Shown here in pieces: positions 1 through 7,809 of a DNA stretch of 18,328 nt; the stretch's first letter is position 1; each line of letters starts with the position of its first letter. The notes below the pieces were generated by a model that was not told the DNA's origin, did no database searches, and saw only the letters and a list, made by a program, of their open reading frames with translations. Origin of the DNA: JBMZCV01 sp049613665. GTDB lineage: Bacteria; Bacteroidota; Bacteroidia; Chitinophagales; UBA2359. The stretch lies in contig JBMZCV010000104.1 of the NCBI GenBank assembly GCA_049613665.1, positions 1 to 18,328 of the forward strand, read 5' to 3'. Position numbers and translations under genes: made by a program.

Positions 1-30
1 GAATATCATTGGATTAAAGCGACTTTTTTC

Positions 31-71
31 GTAAAACGAGGTGGTAGGCACTTTAGAAGTGCCTGCCACCT
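31..71. repeat. Palindromic repeat, hairpin copy 1 with flank
   Basis: Arms 39-53 and 57-71 pair over 15 positions with one G/T wobble; the core reads AGGTGGTAGGCACTT. The flank plus part of the left arm (31-50) is the exact reverse complement of 18154-18173 at the other end of the window. No coding frame is present. This is a dispersed intergenic hairpin element of unknown function. Confidence 0.85.
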
Positions 72-85
72 AAGATTTGCTTTTT

Positions 86-111
86 ATTTCAAAATGTTAT
101 TGTTTTGAAAT
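86..111. repeat. Short inverted repeat between hairpins 1 and 2
   Basis: ATTTCAAAA (86-94) and TTTTGAAAT (103-111) are perfect 9-bp arms around an 8-base loop. They lie in the spacer between the two large hairpins, so the left cluster consists of three stems in a row. The stem is A/T-only except for one G:C pair. Confidence 0.6.
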
Positions 112-117
112 ATATGT

Positions 118-188
118 GGTGGCAGGCATTTTCAAAATGCCTACCACCTTATTTTCCTATTATCGCTCATCTAAAATTTTGTGAATAA
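118..188. repeat. Palindromic repeat, hairpin copy 2 with conserved flank
   Basis: Arms 118-132 and 134-148 pair over 15 positions with one wobble. With the adjoining flank up to 188 the segment is about 87% identical (about 62 of 71 by eye) to the reverse complement of 18094-18164. Similarity extends well past the stem, including a run of 20 identical bases, so this is a true repeat family and not two chance hairpins. Confidence 0.85.
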
Positions 189-237
189 GGTTTATTATCG
201 AAAACGAAAAGCTCAACTTACTAACCTGACGGCTATC

Positions 238-257
238 GTGATAACACCAACAAGGGC
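238..257. repeat. Partial copy of the fadI-fadJ intergenic hairpin
   Basis: The 20 bases GTGATAACACCAACAAGGGC are identical to 10031-10050. Here only the loop and right arm of that hairpin are kept; the left arm has no match, so this copy cannot form the same stem. It appears to be a decayed or truncated member of a dispersed repeat. Confidence 0.65.
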
Positions 258-279
258 ATGTTGTTCTTTTTTAGTATTT

Positions 280-312
280 AGGTGGAAGGCACTTTAAAAG
301 TACCTTCCACCT
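280..312. repeat. Palindromic repeat, divergent hairpin copy 3
   Basis: Arms 280-295 and 297-312 pair over 16 positions with one mismatch (C290 against A302). The sequence is a variant of copies 1 and 2 (AGGTGGAAGGCACTTT) and is again followed by CG as in the right-end copy. The substitutions are mostly compensated on the other arm (the GAAGG/CCTTC change), which suggests that the structure is maintained. Confidence 0.8.
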
Positions 313-341
313 CGATTATTATAACATTTTTATGATACAAA

Positions 342-389
342 CCTTAAAAACTTAGATTACAGTGTAATTAGTTTTTAAGGCCTTTTTTT
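342..389 (+). terminator. Rho-independent terminator, plus strand
   Basis: CCTTAAAAAC (342-351) pairs perfectly with GTTTTTAAGG (371-380), with an inner ATTAC/GTAAT stem, and is followed by a run of seven T (383-389). No plus-strand gene precedes it in the window. It may end a transcript entering from the left, or an RNA carrying the hairpin repeats. Confidence 0.65.
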
Positions 390-400
390 ATCAAAAGTTT

Positions 401-479
401 AAACATACTATTTTTTTTAGGCTAAGGAGAGCAATATTTTCTATTTTTATAGCCTTTTAAACTGAAAAATAGTATGTTT
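401..479. repeat. ACATACTATTTTT inverted-repeat element, copy 1
   Basis: Arms AAACATACTATTTTT (401-415) and its exact reverse complement (465-479) enclose 49 bases with a nested AGGCTA/TAGCCT stem (419-424, 450-455). A second copy lies at 7693-7774 in the opposite orientation; even the inner segments align (about 30 of 49 by eye). There is no coding capacity. It resembles a small non-autonomous or REP-type intergenic element. Confidence 0.7.
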
Positions 480-587
480 CCCCTATCAAAAAAAGTTTTT
501 TTTGTTAAACCAAGAATAGCTGATAAAAAACAAAAAAGTTACATTTTTTTTTAGATACTACTATTCCATTTTGGGTTAAAAGAAAGC

Positions 588-629
588 ACAAAAAAAGCGA
601 ACAAACGATTATTCATCGTTTATCCGCTT
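588..629 (-). terminator. Rho-independent terminator of the PKD protein gene
   Basis: On the minus strand, 629-615 pairs with 609-595 over 15 positions, two of them G:U wobbles, around a 5-base loop. A run of six to seven U follows (596-590). It starts about 40 bases after the stop codon at 671-673, the normal position for the end of that transcript. Confidence 0.85.
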
Positions 630-670
630 ATTTGTTTCACAAATATTTAAAACTTACTCATTTAAGTTGT

Positions 671-3600
671 TTAATGTAAGATAGACAATTTTTCAACGTG
701 TTTGTCCATACCATTATCAACTTGTAAAATATAAGTACCTGTTGATAGTTGGCTTACATCTAATTCTACTTTATTATTCGATGATTCGTTAGTTACTTTT
801 TGACTCATAACTGTTCTGCCTAGCAAATCAATAATAGTGACATTTACGTCATTATTGGTATTCCATACATTTTCATTCAAAGTATATTCTACTGTTAAAT
901 TATTAACGGCTGGATTTGGATATGCTTTAGCTGTCAAAGCAACTTCATTGGTTTCAAAGGGGTCAGCAACTTGGTTTGCAGTTGAGCCATTTTTAGCATT
1001 TGGTGTAGTGAATGTTGCAATACTTGACCAGTCTGTTCTCGTACCATCGGCACAAAATGCTCTTACTGCCCATTGATAAGTTGTATTTGGTTGAATACCA
1101 CCATTAAATGTGCGTGAAGTAGTGGCTTGTGTTGGGAATATTTTTGTTGTTCCACCTGCTTTTCTTCCTGCCAACTGATATTGAACTGCTCCTGGTACGC
1201 TATTCCATGCTAAGGTAACCATTGGCCAGTTTATTGTAGAAGTTAAGCCTGTTGGTACGCTCAATATATCACAAGAATCTTCAATAGTTACTTCTTTGCA
1301 CACTACACATTCCATTAATGTTCCATCGTTCATTTCATACACCACAGTCAGACAGATTGTATAAACGCCGCCGCTTTGATAAACATTAGTTTGACAATTT
1401 GGCATATTATCATTTATCAAGTTACCATCATCAAAGTTCCAATTCCAAGAAATAGCTCCTGGAGGTATAGGTGTTGTGATAATAGGGCAAACATCTACAT
1501 TTGAACCATTAACATTAATATCAAAATCTAGTGGTGGATTAGTGTTGCAAGGGTCAATATAAACCTCTTCGCAAATTTCACAAACTGTTTGTGCTCCTGT
1601 GAAAGGGTCTGTAATCCAAACTACTAAACATACCGTATAAAAACCACCCATATCATAGTTGTGTATAGCACTATAAGGGAAGCCTGTATTCACACCTGTA
1701 CTATAACCATCGCCAAAAATAATTTCCCAAGCATCAACAACAGAAGTATCAAACATTGGAGATACACCTAGTTCTAATCCATTAGGGAAGAAGTTCATGC
1801 CTAAATTAGCTTCGTCACAAGGTTCGCTTTGGCTACTTGGGCAAAATTCAATATCATCAATACCATAATCTACACCTACACCAATGAAGTTGGTCTGATT
1901 AAGGCAAATTGCAATTGTTCCGCTAGTACCACCAGAGTTCCATGTGCCTGTATATTGTGTCCAATTATCTGTGTTTACACTAACTGCATTAATAACAGTA
2001 CCATTAACCGTCATGTTGATATTTGGATTCATATCTGTTACATTAAAGTCTGTTGCCCAGAATGAAAATGTGTAGTTTGTAAATGAAGTAACTGTCACAT
2101 TTTGACACCAAACATCTCCAGGTGCACCACTATAACCATCAATATCAAGGAATAAACCCAAAGGAGGATTAGTATGGTCAAATACACTAATGTTTCCGCA
2201 TTTATCGGTAGCATTATTTACTACTGCATAGCTTTCCACCTGACAAGTAGGTACAAAAGGTAATGTTCCTGCCATAAATGAACCGTCATTTCCATTTTCA
2301 AAATCTCCATTTATGACTAAATTACTTGAACAAGGTGTGTAAGTTTCTTGAATGATAATTTCATCACACACTTGGAAAGTACATTCTACATTATTGATAA
2401 TGTAAGTTCCCCAAGCACATACTATATAACTGCCTGCTACTGCGTAATTATAGGTTACTGGAGAATATCCATAAGTAATAGAAGGATTACCATCACCAAA
2501 ATCAACTGTCCAACTTACTAAACTTGATGAGCCAGGAGGCAACATCACGCCAGCTTCTACATCACCATTACCTATATCTGTAAGGTCTAAACCTACAGCA
2601 GAAGGGTCGCATGGCTCTAAATTGACAATTACTTCATCACACACTTGGAAATCGCATTCCATATCATTGATAATGTAAGTTCCCCAAGCACATACTACAT
2701 AACTGCCTGCTGCTGCATAATTATAAGTTACTGGAGAATATCCATAAGTATTAGGAGGATTACCATCACCAAAATCAACTGTCCAACTTACTAAGCTTGA
2801 TGAGCCAGGAGGCAACATTACGCCAGCTTCTACATCACCATTACCTATATCTGTAAGGTCTAAACCTACAGCAGAAGGGTCGCAAATATAATCTACAATA
2901 ATTTCCTCGCACCATTCGCATACAAAAGTATTGCCAGCAGCATCAGCGAAAGTGAAAATAGCACATACATAGTAAGTTCCTGGTGTAGCATAGGTATGTG
3001 TAATTGGATTTCCTGAACCTGTATTACCATCATCAAATATCCAATCGACATTAATCAATGTTAAACCACCACTATAAGTACCTACAAAATCGTAAGTGTA
3101 AGGAGCAGTAGGACTAGGAGAGTATGTAAAATGTGCATCATCACAAGGGTTATTATCTCCTATTACTATTTCGTCACAAATTTGGAAATCACATTCTACA
3201 TTATTCACAACATAAAATCCCCATGCACATACCAAATAAGTTCCACTGCTTGCATAAGTATAATTTATTGGTGCTGCGGCATAAGTATTTACAGGGCTAC
3301 CATCGCCAAAATCTATATTCCAACTAATTAAACTAGCTCCAGGAGGCAATACCAAATCAGTTTCAACTACATTGCCACCTAAGTCAGCCAAATTTAAACC
3401 TACTGAAGAGGGGTCGCAAACGTGTTCTGCATTGAGACTATAACATACAACACATGTATATGTAGCACCTGCACTATCAACAAGAGTAAAAGTAGCACAA
3501 ACACTATAAAACCCTGAATTAGCGTAAGTGTGTGTAACAATACTTCCTGTACCTGTATTACCATCGCCGAAATCCCAATCAACACTTACTAAAGTTAGAC

Positions 3601-5485
3601 TTCCTGTATAATTTGCAACAAAATCATAACTGTATAGAGTAGGATTAGCAGAATAGGTAAAACCTACATTTGTACATGGGTTACTTTCTATAAAAATAGT
3701 TTCGCATAACTGAAAGTAACATTCTACATTGTTGATAATATAAAAACCCCAAGCACATACTGTATAAGTACCAGCAAGTGAATAAATGTGATTGACAGGT
3801 GTAGTACCATAAGTATTTACAGGGCTGCCATCGCCAAAATCTATATCCCAACTTACTAAACTCGCACCAGCAGGCAAAGTTAAAGCTGCTTCTGCACTAC
3901 CACCACCTAAATCTGTCAGACCTAGAGCAACAGCACCATATATAGCAGGATCATCGCAAGGATAAGTATTTGAATTACATACATCTCTTTCGCTAGGTAT
4001 CATATCCATCTCACTAACAAATGGAAAAGTGGCCACTAAACCAATATTTGTATTTATATTATCATAATTCGTGTATCCTTGTTGAAATGGCGAAAAAATA
4101 ATCTCTTCCTGACAATCAGTAGCTTTACCAAACATATCGGTTTTAATCAATTCTATATCCAATTCATTCGTAAAGTTAGTTCGGTGCGATACAAGAGCAT
4201 ACTCACCATTTTGCGTAGTTGTTAGCATTTCAGGCGAAAAGATAAAAGGTTGTTGTCCTGTAAAAGGTTGATAAAAACCGCCATAATCACGATAGCCTAC
4301 TGTTCCATTAAAATTATTGACTACTTGATAATATGTGCCAAAAGCTCCTGCCGTAACAGGATTACCAGAACCTTTTTCTACTTCTACCAAAAAAGGAGGA
4401 GTATTATCAATACTTACAGTACCTGTACCATCAACAAAATCTTGAGTACGAATGTGTCCTGCAATAATCAAGTTATTTGAATTATTAGGGCTTTCTCGTA
4501 AGCTAAATCCTGCATAATTATCACAACAAGGACTAAAACCAACATGACTAAGGATATTTAAATTTGGCCCAAAAGTTGTTAATTCAAAATTGTGTATTGC
4601 ACTATTATTTGATAGTAAATGAACTCTTTGCCCATCAAATACAGCACTTACACCTGCTTCTGTCGAGTTGCTACTAGAAAAAGAACCATTGGCTACCAAA
4701 TTACAATCATTGTCTATTCTCAAAGCCAAAACTCCCTGTTTATTAAAATTTGTAGGAGCATTTATTGAGCCTGTGATAAAATAGCCAGTACCTTGCAAAT
4801 CTGTAACATGCTCGGCCATATCATAATCTGCTCCAGGTACACCTGCAATTTGAGGAGTATCAAAAAACTTGTCACACATTATATTCAAGTTGTAATCGCT
4901 ACGAAAAACAAAAGATTGCTTGCTTCCTGTATTGTCGTAATTATCATCATTCACAAAACCAACTGTTGTAAAACTAAAGTCATGGTAAGAAAAAACAGTA
5001 TGTAATGCTTGTGAGTTCATACCTAAAATATTGTCATAATAAATTCTTGAATCAATGACATTGCCATTAAAATCAATATGAATTAAACAAGCTTGATAAT
5101 TGCCACCAAACTCCACCATACCCGAAATAATATAGCCGTCTGGTGTATGATTAATATTGAAACATCTGGCAAAAGCAGAACCTAAATCATAATTTTTGTT
5201 CCAAATTGTACCACCATTTCCATCTACTTGCGTAACATTTATCTGACTTGGAGCAGGCTCTGGCACACCTGCATCAAAAGCTGTTCCAGCCATGATATAG
5301 CCACCTGTTGTAGCGTTTTCAACACTCAACACTGAGTAGCCGCTATGATTTTTTTGGGATTGATAGGCTTTTTCAAACATTTGGGCTGATGTATTGTTTC
5401 CGAAAAGAAAACAACAACAAATTACCAAAGAAGTCAAAAGACTCTGTAAGGTTGTTTGTTGAAAGAAATAGTTATTGCGTTGCAT
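671..5485 (-). CDS. Secreted multi-PKD-repeat protein with FN3 and T9SS type A sorting domain
   Basis: About 1604 residues. I chose the ATG at 5485 because it gives a normal signal peptide of about 35 residues (hydrophobic stretch, cleavage after NTSAQ); an in-frame GTG at 5527 would add 14. Residues ~40-500 have recurring GYII(S/T)G-type strands and look like a beta-propeller. Residues ~510-1045 hold six PKD-like repeats with WxxDFGDG and THTYxxxGxYxVC motifs. A jelly-roll or carbohydrate-binding-like domain (NGDFENG at its start) spans ~1050-1220, then PKD repeats 7 and 8 (~1222-1402), an FN3 domain (~1407-1500) and a C-terminal domain (~1517-1604) with YPNP, IIDLLGR and LSTGTYIL motifs typical of T9SS type A sorting. 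Each PKD repeat carries conserved cysteines. Likely a cell-surface or released adhesin-like protein; ligand unknown. It stands alone, with its own terminator. Confidence 0.93.
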   Translation of the reverse strand: MQRNNYFFQQTTLQSLLTSLVICCCFLFGNNTSAQMFEKAYQSQKNHSGYSVLSVENATTGGYIMAGTAFDAGVPEPAPSQINVTQVDGNGGTIWNKNYDLGSAFARCFNINHTPDGYIISGMVEFGGNYQACLIHIDFNGNVIDSRIYYDNILGMNSQALHTVFSYHDFSFTTVGFVNDDNYDNTGSKQSFVFRSDYNLNIMCDKFFDTPQIAGVPGADYDMAEHVTDLQGTGYFITGSINAPTNFNKQGVLALRIDNDCNLVANGSFSSSNSTEAGVSAVFDGQRVHLLSNNSAIHNFELTTFGPNLNILSHVGFSPCCDNYAGFSLRESPNNSNNLIIAGHIRTQDFVDGTGTVSIDNTPPFLVEVEKGSGNPVTAGAFGTYYQVVNNFNGTVGYRDYGGFYQPFTGQQPFIFSPEMLTTTQNGEYALVSHRTNFTNELDIELIKTDMFGKATDCQEEIIFSPFQQGYTNYDNINTNIGLVATFPFVSEMDMIPSERDVCNSNTYPCDDPAIYGAVALGLTDLGGGSAEAALTLPAGASLVSWDIDFGDGSPVNTYGTTPVNHIYSLAGTYTVCAWGFYIINNVECYFQLCETIFIESNPCTNVGFTYSANPTLYSYDFVANYTGSLTLVSVDWDFGDGNTGTGSIVTHTYANSGFYSVCATFTLVDSAGATYTCVVCYSLNAEHVCDPSSVGLNLADLGGNVVETDLVLPPGASLISWNIDFGDGSPVNTYAAAPINYTYASSGTYLVCAWGFYVVNNVECDFQICDEIVIGDNNPCDDAHFTYSPSPTAPYTYDFVGTYSGGLTLINVDWIFDDGNTGSGNPITHTYATPGTYYVCAIFTFADAAGNTFVCEWCEEIIVDYICDPSAVGLDLTDIGNGDVEAGVMLPPGSSSLVSWTVDFGDGNPPNTYGYSPVTYNYAAAGSYVVCAWGTYIINDMECDFQVCDEVIVNLEPCDPSAVGLDLTDIGNGDVEAGVMLPPGSSSLVSWTVDFGDGNPSITYGYSPVTYNYAVAGSYIVCAWGTYIINNVECTFQVCDEIIIQETYTPCSSNLVINGDFENGNDGSFMAGTLPFVPTCQVESYAVVNNATDKCGNISVFDHTNPPLGLFLDIDGYSGAPGDVWCQNVTVTSFTNYTFSFWATDFNVTDMNPNINMTVNGTVINAVSVNTDNWTQYTGTWNSGGTSGTIAICLNQTNFIGVGVDYGIDDIEFCPSSQSEPCDEANLGMNFFPNGLELGVSPMFDTSVVDAWEIIFGDGYSTGVNTGFPYSAIHNYDMGGFYTVCLVVWITDPFTGAQTVCEICEEVYIDPCNTNPPLDFDINVNGSNVDVCPIITTPIPPGAISWNWNFDDGNLINDNMPNCQTNVYQSGGVYTICLTVVYEMNDGTLMECVVCKEVTIEDSCDILSVPTGLTSTINWPMVTLAWNSVPGAVQYQLAGRKAGGTTKIFPTQATTSRTFNGGIQPNTTYQWAVRAFCADGTRTDWSSIATFTTPNAKNGSTANQVADPFETNEVALTAKAYPNPAVNNLTVEYTLNENVWNTNNDVNVTIIDLLGRTVMSQKVTNESSNNKVELDVSQLSTGTYILQVDNGMDKHVEKLSILH
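2361..2886. repeat. 273-bp tandem duplication inside the PKD protein gene
   Basis: Segments 2361-2613 and 2634-2886 are near-identical at an offset of exactly 273 bases (91 codons), corresponding to PKD repeats 6 and 5. Long stretches are base-identical, for example around GTAAGTTCCCCAAGCACATA and the 3' end ACCTACAGCAGAAGGGTCGC. The other repeats of the array are much more diverged, so this pair is a recent duplication or a gene-conversion tract. The frame is kept. Confidence 0.9.
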
Positions 5486-5670
5486 AGTAAAATATTTAAT
5501 GATTTTAAATTTTAAATCTCTTTTCACAATGTCAGACGCAAAGCATTTTTTTTTCTACTCTTTTTTTTAAAAAAATAAAAAATGATATTAAATAACGGCA
5601 AAAAAATAATCTCTAAATAGTCAATAAAAAAGGTTGTAACCAACTTGGGTTAATTGAAAAGTAGATATAT

Positions 5671-5708
5671 AAAAAAAAGACAAACAAAAAACTTAATTTT
5701 CGTTTGCC
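5671..5708 (-). terminator. Rho-independent terminator after the acyl-CoA dehydrogenase gene
   Basis: On the minus strand, GGCAAACGAAAA (5708-5697) pairs with the segment 5691-5679 using two G:U wobbles, around a short loop, followed by eight U (5678-5671). It lies about 40 bases after the stop codon (5745-5747) and would end the beta-oxidation transcript. Confidence 0.85.
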
Positions 5709-5744
5709 TTATTACTCCTTAAAATTATGGTATTTGTTTACTTT

Positions 5745-7637
5745 TTACATTGCACCATCTGGCAATGGATATGGACTATAACAATAAGTGTCATTTTCCA
5801 ACATGGTATTAGCGATTTTACGCCTCAACTTTTTCGGATTAATGCTATAATGTGGCGTAAGACGAGACAACAACAACAACAAAGTTTTTTGCTCTGCACC
5901 TGTCGAAAAACCCATAATCGCTTCTTGGCCAGCAGCACGCACCAATTTCAAAGCATCGTGCAAATAAACCTGCAACATCATTTTTTTCTCCTTATAAAAA
6001 GGGTATTTTTTCGGATTGCTCGACAATTTTTGCACACGCAATAAGGTAGATTCTGCCAAATAAGCTGCTGCTAAAATGTCTGCCAAATTCATAATAATTT
6101 CTTGCTCATCAACGAGTTTCAATTTCAACTTTTGGCCAGCACGACCAGAAATAAGCAAAAAAGCATACTTCAAGTTTTCGACAACTTTTGTTTCTTCTGC
6201 AAATTCTGGTGCTTTTCTGAAAGACGGCAACACTTGCTTGGCCAATGAAATAGGCAATTGCTTCAAAGGCTGCACCAAATCAATTTTCTTTTCTTGGAAT
6301 GCACGCTTGAATAACTCACCGACAGATAACATACGGTTTATCTCATTTGTACCCTCATAAATTCTAGTGATTCGAGCATCACGATAGCCTCTTTCTACGC
6401 CTGTTTCTTGTGCATACCCCATGCCACCGTGAATTTGTATGGCTTCGTCGGCTGCATAATTCAAAGACTCTGAACCGTAAACTTTCATTATCGCACATTC
6501 GATAGCAAACTCTTTTATGGCTTCCAAATAGGCAGCACTTTTGTTGCCATCTTTGCGTTTTGAGAGCAGGGCTTCCATTTTTCGGTCAATGTTGTAGCCT
6601 ATTCTATATGTGCCAGATTCGGCTACAAATGTACGCACCGCCATGTCGCCTAGCTTGTGTTTTATTGCTCCAAATTCGCCAATAGACTTGCCAAATTGCT
6701 TGCGTTCATTGGCATATTTTACCGATTTTGCAATGGCCATTTTGCTACCGCCAACACCACCAGCCGACAATTTGATACGACCTGTATTCAAAATGTTTAA
6801 GGCAATTTTAAAACCTTTTCCTCTTTCTCCTAGCAAATTTTCGGCAGGAACAGGGCAGTCATTGAAGAAAACTTGAACGGTAGAAGAGCCTTTAATACCC
6901 ATTTTTTTCTCTTCTGGCCCAATCGAAACACCACCATAAGCTTTTTCGACTATAAAAGCTGATAATTTTTCGTCATTGTCTATTTTTGCAAAAACAATGA
7001 AAACATCCGCAAATCCACCATTTGTTATCCACATTTTTTGCCCATTTAGCATATAATGTGTGCCTGCTTCATTCAAAATGGCTTTAGATTTGCCTGAATT
7101 GGCATCAGAACCTGCATCTGGCTCTGTCAAACAATAGGCTGCTTTCCATTCGGCAGTAGCTATTTTTGGCAAATATCTTTCTTTCTGTGATTTTGTTCCG
7201 TAATACACAATTGGCAACGAACCGATAGAAGTTTGACAGCCTATAACAGTAGCGAAGGCAAATCCTGGTGCTACGGCTTCGCCAAATAACAAGCCAGTAT
7301 TGAAGTCTAAAGCCATACCACCATATTCTTCGGCAATCGACAAACTCGTGAAACCCATATCGCCAGCACGCTCTAAAATAGCAGGCATTTGAGTTTTGTC
7401 TTTTTGTGAATCCAACTCGTCAAGATTTGGTATGATTTCTTGCAAAATAAATTCGTGAACACTCGCCACAATCATTTTTTGCTCTTCATCCCACTCTTCT
7501 GGAATAAAAACATTCTTAGCTTTTGTTTTTTTAACCAAAAAATCGCCACCTGTTAGCTTTTTCCATTTTTTGGCTACCTTTTTCGCTACTTGAGTATTTG
7601 AAATAGGCTGTTCTATATCCAAAATTTCGTTTTCCAT
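5745..7637 (-). CDS. Acyl-CoA dehydrogenase, VLCAD/ACAD9-like
   Basis: 630 residues. FAD-dependent oxidation of an acyl-CoA to the trans-2-enoyl-CoA, first step of beta-oxidation. Visible family signatures are LTEPDAGSD near residue 170 (FAD/substrate-binding strand), the WITNGG segment, and the C-terminal block QIHGGMGYAQE...IYEGTNEINR. The expected catalytic Glu is Glu428 in YEGT. About 180 residues follow that motif, so it is longer than MCAD/SCAD types (about 380-400) and matches the very-long-chain type with a helical C-terminal extension; it plays the role FadE has in E. coli. No signal peptide, so cytoplasmic or membrane-peripheral. It is last in the fadI-fadJ-ACAD cluster, 172 bp after fadJ. 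No TAnnTTTG promoter was found in that gap, so it probably depends on read-through. Confidence 0.96.
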   Translation of the reverse strand: MENEILDIEQPISNTQVAKKVAKKWKKLTGGDFLVKKTKAKNVFIPEEWDEEQKMIVASVHEFILQEIIPNLDELDSQKDKTQMPAILERAGDMGFTSLSIAEEYGGMALDFNTGLLFGEAVAPGFAFATVIGCQTSIGSLPIVYYGTKSQKERYLPKIATAEWKAAYCLTEPDAGSDANSGKSKAILNEAGTHYMLNGQKMWITNGGFADVFIVFAKIDNDEKLSAFIVEKAYGGVSIGPEEKKMGIKGSSTVQVFFNDCPVPAENLLGERGKGFKIALNILNTGRIKLSAGGVGGSKMAIAKSVKYANERKQFGKSIGEFGAIKHKLGDMAVRTFVAESGTYRIGYNIDRKMEALLSKRKDGNKSAAYLEAIKEFAIECAIMKVYGSESLNYAADEAIQIHGGMGYAQETGVERGYRDARITRIYEGTNEINRMLSVGELFKRAFQEKKIDLVQPLKQLPISLAKQVLPSFRKAPEFAEETKVVENLKYAFLLISGRAGQKLKLKLVDEQEIIMNLADILAAAYLAESTLLRVQKLSSNPKKYPFYKEKKMMLQVYLHDALKLVRAAGQEAIMGFSTGAEQKTLLLLLSRLTPHYSINPKKLRRKIANTMLENDTYCYSPYPLPDGAM

Positions 7638-7692
7638 TATTTTAAATATTTTATTTTTGTATTCTTGTTAAAAAATTTTAAAAAAAGCAAGG

Positions 7693-7774
7693 AAGACATA
7701 CTATTTTTCATCAAAAAAAGGTGAATAAAATAGCAAATAATGCTTTCTTTTATTTAGAAAAAATAGTATGTCTT
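7693..7774. repeat. ACATACTATTTTT inverted-repeat element, copy 2
   Basis: Perfect 16-bp arms AAGACATACTATTTTT (7693-7708) and its reverse complement (7759-7774) enclose 50 bases with nested AATAAAA/TTTTATT and AGCA/TGCT stems. It lies between fadJ and the acyl-CoA dehydrogenase gene and is the inverted counterpart of 401-479. Transcribed as part of the cluster, it would form a long hairpin that could affect mRNA stability or relative expression. Confidence 0.7.
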
Positions 7775-7809
7775 AACTCATTTTATACTCAAAAAAAGAA
7801 AATTACTAA

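Noticed and set aside
243..272. Terminator at CAACA-AGGGCA-TGTTG followed by T-rich sequence
   Set aside because: The stem is only 5 bp and the T-run is several bases away; the segment is better explained as a partial repeat copy.
31..312. CRISPR-like array
   Set aside because: There are only three hairpin units, with unequal spacing and different sequence, no spacers of constant size and no cas genes nearby.
5486..5527. GTG at 5527 as start of the PKD protein
   Set aside because: It would add 14 residues before the signal peptide. The ATG at 5485 gives a normal signal peptide and has the A/T-rich context of its neighbours. It remains an alternative.
671..7637. Linked operon of the PKD protein with the beta-oxidation genes
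   Set aside because: A strong minus-strand terminator at 5671-5708 separates them, and the MarR operator occurs only upstream of fadI.
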